Assembly (NCBI RefSeq): GCF_026341825.1 | Contig: NZ_JAPENY010000003.1 | Location: forward strand, 124,001 to 188,000 | Direction: 5' to 3' | Length of the DNA stretch: 64,000 nt | From: Streptomyces sp. NBC_00620 | GTDB taxonomy: Bacteria; Actinomycetota; Actinomycetes; Streptomycetales; Streptomycetaceae | In this document: positions 58,808 through 64,000 of the stretch, in pieces | Layout: each line of letters starts with the position of its first letter | Position numbering within the stretch: position 1 is the first letter of the stretch | Translations under genes and position numbers: made by a program | Notes under the pieces: generated by a model | What the model was told of the DNA's origin: nothing | Databases searched by the model: none | What the model saw: only the letters and a program-made list of their open reading frames with translations

Positions 58808-59023
58808 ATGAGCAACCCCTATACGTACGAGTACAAGGTCGTCACCTTCCGGGAATCGCTGATCGGCGACGCCCTGGACAGCGGCAAGCTGGAGAAGGTC
58901 CTGAACAAGCACGCCGAGGACGGATGGGCGCTCAAGGCGATCACCTCCGCCGACGTCAAGGGGCGGATAGGCCCCGGCGCCGTGGAAGGGCTGCTCCTGA
59001 CCCTGGAGCGTCCGCGCCAGTAG
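58808..59023 (+). CDS. DUF4177 family small protein
   Basis: This 71-residue protein has the DUF4177 pattern YEYKVVTFRESL, LEKVLNKHAEDGWALKAI and EGLLLTLERP. The fold is small alpha/beta. Function unknown. A hairpin follows at 59105-59137. Confidence 0.85.
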   Translation: MSNPYTYEYKVVTFRESLIGDALDSGKLEKVLNKHAEDGWALKAITSADVKGRIGPGAVEGLLLTLERPRQ

Positions 59024-59104
59024 CCCCTGGCGGGGTGCGCGCTGCGCCGAGCCGGGGGATGCTGGAGCTGATGGGACAGCGGATCCGCAGGTACTACTGA
59101 TGCC

Positions 59105-59137
59105 GTCGTAGGCCTTCCGGCACGGGAGGCCTACGAC
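59105..59137. terminator. Hairpin terminator
   Basis: GTCGTAGGCCTTCC (59105-59118) pairs with 59124-59137 over 14 bp with one mismatch, between the DUF4177 and VOC genes. Confidence 0.75.
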
Positions 59138-59179
59138 TGCTGGGCGGATACCGGCCGGTTACGTCAGAACGGTACGGCG

Positions 59180-59980
59180 ATGAAGAGCGACAGCACACTC
59201 CCCGGAGAGGTCGTCTCCAGTCAGTCGGTGTTCGGTGCGCCGTGCTGGGTCAGTCTGACCACGCGCGATCTGGCGGCCGCGGAGCGCTTCTACCAGGCCG
59301 TACTGGGCTGGGAGTGGCACGCGAGCAAGCTGGACGACGGGTACAGGATCGCCGTGGTCGACGGGGTGCCGGTCGCCGGAATCTCCGCGGTGACCTCCCT
59401 GTGGCGGACGGCCGTGGCGTGGATCCCGTACTTCGCGGTGTCCAGCGCGGACGAGACCGTGGCCCGGAGCCATGAGCGCGGCGGTACGACCGCGGTGGGG
59501 CCGATCTCGTTCCCGCCGGGGCGGGCAGCGCTGCTTGCCGACCGGGACGGAGCGGTCTTCGGTATCTGGGAGGGCGAGCTCGTGGCCGGCTGGGAGACCT
59601 GGCGCCGCGCGGCGCCGGCCTTCATACGGCTGCACACCCGCGACGCCTTCGACGCCGCGATCTTCTACGGAGAGGTCCTGGGCTGGGCGTCCTCGGCCTC
59701 GGGAGTCTGCGAAGTCCACTACGAGGAGAGCGAGGTCGTACTGCGCAGCCAGGGCGACGTCGTCGCCCGGATCTACTCGGGCGCGGTGGGATCCGCACCC
59801 GATCCCGAACTCAGGCCGCACTGGCAGATCCATTTCGCCGTCCCCGACGTGGAGGCCTGCGCCCGGGCCGCGCGAGCCCATGGCGGCACCGCCAATCAGG
59901 AGGGCCTCGGCTCTACGGAGGCGATCCTCAGCGATCCCGACGGAGCGCACTTCACGGTGACGTCGAAGGCCGTCGTGTAG
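59180..59980 (+). CDS. VOC-family (glyoxalase-like) protein, two domains
   Basis: This 266-residue protein has two vicinal-oxygen-chelate modules. The first, about 15-125, contains WVSLTTRDLAAAERFYQAVLG and GRAALLADRDGAVFGIWE. The second, about 140-262, contains AAIFYGEVLGWA and EAILSDPDGAHFTV. Such actinomycete proteins are annotated as glyoxalase/bleomycin-resistance-like; the substrate is unknown. No ribosome site is evident at ATG 59180. Confidence 0.82.
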   Translation: MKSDSTLPGEVVSSQSVFGAPCWVSLTTRDLAAAERFYQAVLGWEWHASKLDDGYRIAVVDGVPVAGISAVTSLWRTAVAWIPYFAVSSADETVARSHERGGTTAVGPISFPPGRAALLADRDGAVFGIWEGELVAGWETWRRAAPAFIRLHTRDAFDAAIFYGEVLGWASSASGVCEVHYEESEVVLRSQGDVVARIYSGAVGSAPDPELRPHWQIHFAVPDVEACARAARAHGGTANQEGLGSTEAILSDPDGAHFTVTSKAVV

Positions 59981-60123
59981 CGGACTGTGTCCGCAGAAAG
60001 TCTCCTCGCCCACGACGCGACGGAACCGGCGGATCAGGCTCCAATAGAGGGTGACGGGATACAACCGGTACGACCGGCGCCGCCGGACCCTTCAGCCCCG
60101 CGGCGGCGCGATGGAGGTCCGCG

Positions 60124-60576
60124 ATGCCCACTGCTCTCCGGCTCCTGCCCGCCCTCGCCCCCGACCATCGCGAACGGCTGATGAGCCTGGCCCGGGAGGT
60201 TTCGTTCCCAGCGGACGGAAGGATCTTCGAAGCAGGCGGTACCGCCGACCGTTTCTGGGTGGTGCGCTCCGGAACGGTCTCCCTGTACCAGCGGGTCGTC
60301 GCGGAAAGACGCATCTCCGTTGCGACGCTGGGACCCGGTGATCTGCTCGGCTGGTCATGGCTGTTCCCGCCGCACCGGTGGGACTTCGGCGCCGAGGCAT
60401 TCAGTCCCGTACGCGCCTATGAATTCGATGCCGGGGACGTGCGTACCCTCTGCGACGCCGATCCGACGCTGGAGCTGTCCCTGACGCGGACGATCGCCGC
60501 CATCCTGGCCCACCGGCTCGAAACGACCCGGGCCGCGCTGATCGAGCACTACGCGCGCCACGGCGGTAGCAGGTGA
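60124..60576 (+). CDS. Stand-alone cyclic-nucleotide-binding (Crp-type) domain protein
   Basis: This 150-residue protein is a single cNMP-binding beta-roll (LLPALAPDHRERLMSLAREV through the helix RTIAAILAHRLETTRAAL). The phosphate-binding segment LGPGDLLGWSWLFPPHRWDFGAEA lacks the RxA Arg of true cAMP binders. There is no DNA-binding or enzymatic domain. GGAGGTCCGCG precedes ATG 60124. It may be a regulatory subunit acting on another protein. Confidence 0.85.
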   Translation: MPTALRLLPALAPDHRERLMSLAREVSFPADGRIFEAGGTADRFWVVRSGTVSLYQRVVAERRISVATLGPGDLLGWSWLFPPHRWDFGAEAFSPVRAYEFDAGDVRTLCDADPTLELSLTRTIAAILAHRLETTRAALIEHYARHGGSR

Positions 60577-60621
60577 GCTGACGCGCCACCGTCCACAAGC
60601 GCCACCGTGTAGGAATCTCGT

Positions 60622-61419
60622 ATGACCGAGACCCCGGACTCCTTCGAACTCCTCCCCGGCGCCGCCGGCTCCCCCGTGATCCTTCATGTGCCTCACTCCT
60701 CACGGGAGATTCCGGCGCAGGTACGCGAGGGCATCGTGCTCGACGACGCGGCGCTGGAGCGCGAGTTGGACCACATCACGGACGCGCACACCGCGGAACT
60801 GGCCGCGGTGGTGGCGAAGGCCGCCGACGTCACGCCCTGGCGGTTCGTCAACCGGCTGTCCCGGCTGGTGATCGACCCCGAGCGCTTCCCCGACGAACGG
60901 GAGGAGATGCGGGCCGTCGGCATGGGCGCGGTCTACACGCGGACCACGCATCGGGCGCCGCTCCGGCCCGCCGAGGCCGACCCGCGACCGCTGATCGACC
61001 GTTACTTCCACCCGTACGCAGGGGCGATGACGGCGGCGGTGGCCGACCGGCTGGCCGCCACCGGGCGGGCCGTGGTCGTCGACGTCCACTCGTATCCGAG
61101 TGCCCGCCTGCCTTACGAACTGCACGGCGACGGTCCCCGGCCGCCCGTCTGCCTGGGCACCGACGGCTTTCACACACCGCCCGAACTCCTCGCCCTGGCG
61201 GAGAAGGCGTTCGCGGGCGTCGGCGGTGTGGGGATCGACAGCCCGTTCTCCGGTACGTACGTCCCGCTGCGGTACTACGAGCGGGAGCCGCGGGTCACGG
61301 CTCTGATGGTGGAGATCCGGCGGGATACGTACATGAGCGAGCCGGGTGGCCCGGCGGGCCCGGGGCTCGCACGTCTGGCCGTCGCGCTGGGGGCTCTCGT
61401 GGATGCCGTATCGCAGTAG
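60622..61419 (+). CDS. N-formylglutamate amidohydrolase family protein
   Basis: This 265-residue zinc hydrolase of the HutG/FGase family has ILHVPHSSREIP (zinc His), DHITDAHTAELAAVV, RFVNRLSRLVIDPERFPDE, VDVHSYPS and VEIRRDTYM. It could release formate from N-formylglutamate, but no other hut genes are nearby, so the substrate is uncertain. It lies 45 bp after the cNMP-domain gene. Confidence 0.85.
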   Translation: MTETPDSFELLPGAAGSPVILHVPHSSREIPAQVREGIVLDDAALERELDHITDAHTAELAAVVAKAADVTPWRFVNRLSRLVIDPERFPDEREEMRAVGMGAVYTRTTHRAPLRPAEADPRPLIDRYFHPYAGAMTAAVADRLAATGRAVVVDVHSYPSARLPYELHGDGPRPPVCLGTDGFHTPPELLALAEKAFAGVGGVGIDSPFSGTYVPLRYYEREPRVTALMVEIRRDTYMSEPGGPAGPGLARLAVALGALVDAVSQ

Positions 61420-61491
61420 CCAGGTGGCCGGGCTCCCCCTAGGGTCAGGGTAAGCAATCGCTTAGCCGCTGGCTCGGGGAGGCACGGGATC

Positions 61492-62316
61492 ATGCCGGTC
61501 GTCGACGCGTGGATGCAGCACCCCACACTCCGTCACTCCAACCACGAGATGTTCGAGTCGCTGCGCCGCTGGACGGGCCAGGGGCTCCTGGAGGAGCAGC
61601 TGCCGGTCAAGGCGACGGTGGCCGCGCTGGCCGCCGCCGATGTGGAGACCGGGCTGTGCGCCGCCTGGTACGGACCGCAGGGGCCGCTCATCAGCAACGA
61701 CGAGGTCGCGGACTTCGTCGCTCAGTCCGAGGGGCGGTTGCGCGGCGTCGCGGGAGTGGACCTGAGCAAGCCGGTCGCGGCCGTGCGGGAGCTGCGGCGG
61801 GCCGTCGGGGAGCTGGGCTTCGTGGCGCTCAGGATCGTGCCGTGGCTGTGGCAGCTGCCGCCCACCGACCGGCTCTACTACCCGTTGTACGCCGCCTGCG
61901 TCGAGCTCGGCGTCCCCTTCTGCACGCAGGTCGGTCACACCGGACCACTGCGCCCCTCCGAGACCGGCCGGCCCATCCCGTACATCGACCAGGTCGCACT
62001 CGACTTCCCCGAACTGACCATCGTCTGCGGGCACATCGGCTACCCGTGGACCACCGAGATGATCGCGGTGGCCGACAAGCACGCAGGGGTCTACATCGAC
62101 ACCAGCGCCTACACGGCGCGCCGCTATCCGCCCGAGCTGGTGGAGTACCTGCGCGGCCGGGGACGCCGCAAGGTCCTCTTCGGCAGCAACTACCCGATGA
62201 TCACTCCTGCTCAGGCGCTGGAACACCTCGCCGACCTGCGCCTCGACGACGACGCCACCGAGCTGTTCCTGGCAGGCAACGCCCGATCCGTCTTCCGCCT
62301 CGGGGATCATTCGTAG
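61492..62316 (+). CDS. Amidohydrolase-family TIM-barrel protein (Amidohydro_2)
   Basis: This 274-residue protein has the Amidohydro_2 barrel. VDAWMQHPT at the N-terminus lacks the usual HxH, CTQVGHTGPLRP and IVCGHIGYPWTTEM supply the metal-type His, and LFGSNYPMITP replaces the more common FGSDWP, so the catalytic Asp is an Asn. It may be a decarboxylase-like or non-canonical member. Confidence 0.75.
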   Translation: MPVVDAWMQHPTLRHSNHEMFESLRRWTGQGLLEEQLPVKATVAALAAADVETGLCAAWYGPQGPLISNDEVADFVAQSEGRLRGVAGVDLSKPVAAVRELRRAVGELGFVALRIVPWLWQLPPTDRLYYPLYAACVELGVPFCTQVGHTGPLRPSETGRPIPYIDQVALDFPELTIVCGHIGYPWTTEMIAVADKHAGVYIDTSAYTARRYPPELVEYLRGRGRRKVLFGSNYPMITPAQALEHLADLRLDDDATELFLAGNARSVFRLGDHS

Positions 62317-62372
62317 ATGCTTGGGCCGGACCGTGTTCGACTCCGAGGTCCCTGAGTGAGGGCAGCACGTCG

Positions 62373-63662
62373 ATGGCTTTGCAGATCAGCGCCACCAACC
62401 CGGAGCATCCCGCGCTCCTGCTCGAACTGCCCTGGCAGCTGCCCCTGGAGGAGTGGCCCGAGCACTATCTCGTCCCGCTGCCGCGCGGCATCTCACGGCA
62501 CGTGGTGCGCTATGCGCGCGCCGGGGCCGAGGTCGTGGCGGTCAAGGAGCTGGCCGAGCGGCCCGCGGTGCGCGAGTACGAGCTGCTGCGCAGCCTGGAC
62601 CGGCTCGGTATCCCGGCGGTGGACCCGCTCGCCGTGGTCACCGAGCGCACGGACGAGAAGGGCGAGCCACTGGAGCCCGTGCTGATCACCCGGCATCTGG
62701 GCGGCTCGATGCCGTACCGGTCGATGTTCGAGACGACGATGCGGCCCGCCACCATGCACCGGCTGATGGACGCCCTCGCCGTGCTTCTGGTCCGGCTGCA
62801 TCTGGCGGGGTTCGCCTGGGGCGACTGCTCGCTGTCCAACACGCTGTTCCGGCGGGACGCCGGGGCGTACGCGGCCTACCTCGTGGACGCCGAGACCGGG
62901 GATCTGCACCCCCAGCTCAGCAGCGGGCAGCGGGAGTACGACCTCGATCTCGCCCGCGTCAACATCAGCGGCGAACTGCTGGACCTGGAGGCGGCCGGAG
63001 CCCTGCATCCCTCCGTGGACCCGATCGAGTTCGGTGCGGAGATCTGCGCGCGCTACCAGGGACTGTGGGACGAGCTGACCCGTACGTCGGTGTACCCGGC
63101 GGGCAAGCACCACTACATCGACCGGCGCATCCGCCGCCTCAACGACCTCGGATTCGACGTCGCCGAGATGCAGATAGCGCACTCCTCGAACGGTGACACG
63201 GTCACCTTCGTCCCCAAGGTCGTCGACGCGGGCCACCACCAGCGCCAGCTGCTGCGGCTGACCGGGCTCGACACCGAGGAGAACCAGGCACGCCGGCTGC
63301 TGAACGACCTGGAGAGCTGGATGGCCACCCAGGACGACTACGCGCCGGGCGACCCTCCCCCAGGCTCTCGGCTTCGCTCGAGCAGGGGGCACCCCCATGC
63401 CGCCCGCCCCGAGGTGCTCGCACACCGCTGGGTCCGGGACGTGTTCCGGCCGACGGTCCGTGCCGTGCCGCTGGACCTGCGCGGATCCATGGACGCGGCC
63501 GAGCTGTACCACGAGCTCCTCGAACACCGCTGGTACCTGTCCGAGCACGCTCAGCACGACATCGGCCTGGACACGGTCGTGGACGACTACGTCACGAACA
63601 TTCTCCCCAAGGTCCGGGAGACCCTGCCGCCACGGGCGGACACCCCCGCCCCGCCCGCCTGA
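62373..63662 (+). CDS. Kinase-like protein with C-terminal DUF4032
   Basis: This 429-residue protein has a lipopolysaccharide-kinase-like N-terminal half (VAVKEL for the ATP Lys, GFAWGDCSLSNTLFRR as catalytic loop, AYLVDAETGD as metal loop). The C-terminal half is DUF4032 (YDLDLARVNISGELLDLEAA through HRWYLSE). Residues about 328-344 (PGSRLRSSRGHPHAARP) are encoded by an inserted Streptomyces-type hairpin repeat that keeps the frame. Substrate unknown. Confidence 0.85.
   Translation: MALQISATNPEHPALLLELPWQLPLEEWPEHYLVPLPRGISRHVVRYARAGAEVVAVKELAERPAVREYELLRSLDRLGIPAVDPLAVVTERTDEKGEPLEPVLITRHLGGSMPYRSMFETTMRPATMHRLMDALAVLLVRLHLAGFAWGDCSLSNTLFRRDAGAYAAYLVDAETGDLHPQLSSGQREYDLDLARVNISGELLDLEAAGALHPSVDPIEFGAEICARYQGLWDELTRTSVYPAGKHHYIDRRIRRLNDLGFDVAEMQIAHSSNGDTVTFVPKVVDAGHHQRQLLRLTGLDTEENQARRLLNDLESWMATQDDYAPGDPPPGSRLRSSRGHPHAARPEVLAHRWVRDVFRPTVRAVPLDLRGSMDAAELYHELLEHRWYLSEHAQHDIGLDTVVDDYVTNILPKVRETLPPRADTPAPPA
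63355..63400. repeat. Streptomyces-type GC-rich hairpin repeat inserted inside a coding sequence
   Basis: The segment runs from CTCCCCCAGGCTCTCGGCTT to CTCGAGCAGGGGGCACCCCC, with CCCC and GCTC arms matched by GAGC and GGGG. Sequences of this form are commonly seen between genes in Streptomyces genomes; here it lies in frame within the DUF4032 gene. Confidence 0.6.
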
Positions 63663-63780
63663 GTACCCGCTTCCAGAGCAAAGCCGACCGATCGTACATA
63701 CGATTGGCCCTGTACCTGCCGCGCGGCCGCCCGTGGGCGTACGGCCGGGACGACACTTACCTGCTCGGGGTGGGAGACGT

Positions 63781-64000
63781 ATGGCACAGGCCGCCAGTCC
63801 AACGCGGACCGTCATTCTGACCGTGGATGACGATCCCGGAGTGTCGCGCGCCGTGGCCCGCGACCTCCGGCGCCGCTACGGCGAGTCGCACCGCATCGTG
63901 CGCGCCGAGTCCGGGGAGGCCGCGCTGGACGCGCTGCGCGAGCTGAAGCTGCGCGGCGACCAGGTGGCGGTGATCCTGGCGGACTACCGGATGCCGCAGA
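63781..64000 (+). CDS. Response regulator receiver domain, start of a larger protein (partial)
   Basis: Only the first 73 residues are present. They form the first half of a CheY-like receiver: TVILTVDDDPGVSRAVARDL with the acidic pair, and VAVILADYRMPQ containing the phospho-acceptor Asp. In actinomycetes this N-terminus often begins a response regulator fused to a thioredoxin-reductase-like FAD domain, which would lie beyond the window. GGGAGACGT precedes ATG 63781. Confidence 0.75.
   Translation, partial: MAQAASPTRTVILTVDDDPGVSRAVARDLRRRYGESHRIVRAESGEAALDALRELKLRGDQVAVILADYRMPQ

Noticed and set aside
59980..59994. GCGGACTGTGTCCGC, resembling part of the IS5 terminal repeat at 28641
   Set aside because: Only TGTCCGCAGA is shared and the element is a simple 6-bp stem with a 3-nt loop; no second end or transposase is nearby.
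1..64000. CRISPR arrays, tRNA, rRNA and integrase attachment sites
   Set aside because: No regularly spaced repeats, cloverleaf-like sequence, rRNA-like block or integrase gene was seen on either strand.

Overview
This window reads as chromosomal DNA from a Streptomyces or a close relative. GC is very high, GTG starts are common, purine-rich ribosome binding sites are strong, and many families are actinomycete-typical: DUF574-type methyltransferase, DUF5990, DUF6629, DUF4032, several universal stress proteins and a Tat-exported PhoD. No rRNA, tRNA or CRISPR array was seen.

Positions 1-18200 form a stress, hypoxia and energy-survival island. It holds four two-domain universal stress proteins, two zinc alcohol dehydrogenases, PPK2, phosphoketolase, GAPDH, a GNAT/acyl-CoA synthetase fusion, a CBS-BON protein, a flavodoxin, pyruvate phosphate dikinase and OsmC. 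The gene content resembles the DosR/OsdR (DevR-type) dormancy regulons of actinobacteria. Three similar 14-bp palindromes of the GGGCCG-N2-CGGCCC type lie about 91-97 bp upstream of three start codons, which suggests one shared regulator encoded outside the window. PPK2 and phosphoketolase are divergent and separated by four 13-14 bp tandem repeats. A scrambled GH65 remnant follows gap.

Positions 18200-31500 are mixed: PhoD, a LuxR-type HTH remnant, an NAD-dependent DNA ligase, a frameshifted leucine-rich-variant (LRV) repeat gene, an LLM flavin oxidoreductase, and a TetR-controlled aldo/keto reductase plus dehydrogenase operon. An exo/endonuclease/phosphatase-fold membrane protein follows. 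An IS5-type element is inserted exactly at the stop codon of that gene. An AraC/aldo-keto reductase divergent pair closes the section.

Positions 31600-35630 are a compact GntR-controlled catabolic module: GntR, cupin, nitrilase-fold hydrolase, metabolite:H+ symporter and DUF2848. It carries matching GTATAC/GTATGC operator half-sites at both control points. The pathway is not recognised and this is one of the best candidates for an undescribed system.

Positions 35600-49550 hold an RpiB-like isomerase, a methyltransferase, a CHAT-domain remnant, an LRV repeat protein with a cysteine cluster, a small double-CxxC protein, a very large secreted subtilase with a TTG start, an SDR, a soluble transhydrogenase (SthA), an alpha/beta hydrolase and a long-chain acyl-CoA ligase.

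Positions 49700-52460 are a second self-contained candidate system: a carotenoid cleavage oxygenase translationally coupled to a small membrane protein, next to a PadR regulator, with GACATGTC-type operators in front of both transcripts.

Positions 52600-64000 hold a DUF6174-like lipoprotein, a quinone oxidoreductase/HxlR divergent pair, an ABCG-like ATPase-permease, a MOCOS-like class V PLP enzyme, a VOC protein, a stand-alone cyclic-nucleotide-binding domain, an N-formylglutamate amidohydrolase, a TIM-barrel amidohydrolase, a DUF4032 kinase-like protein carrying an in-frame copy of a Streptomyces-type hairpin repeat, and the start of a response-regulator protein cut by the window edge.
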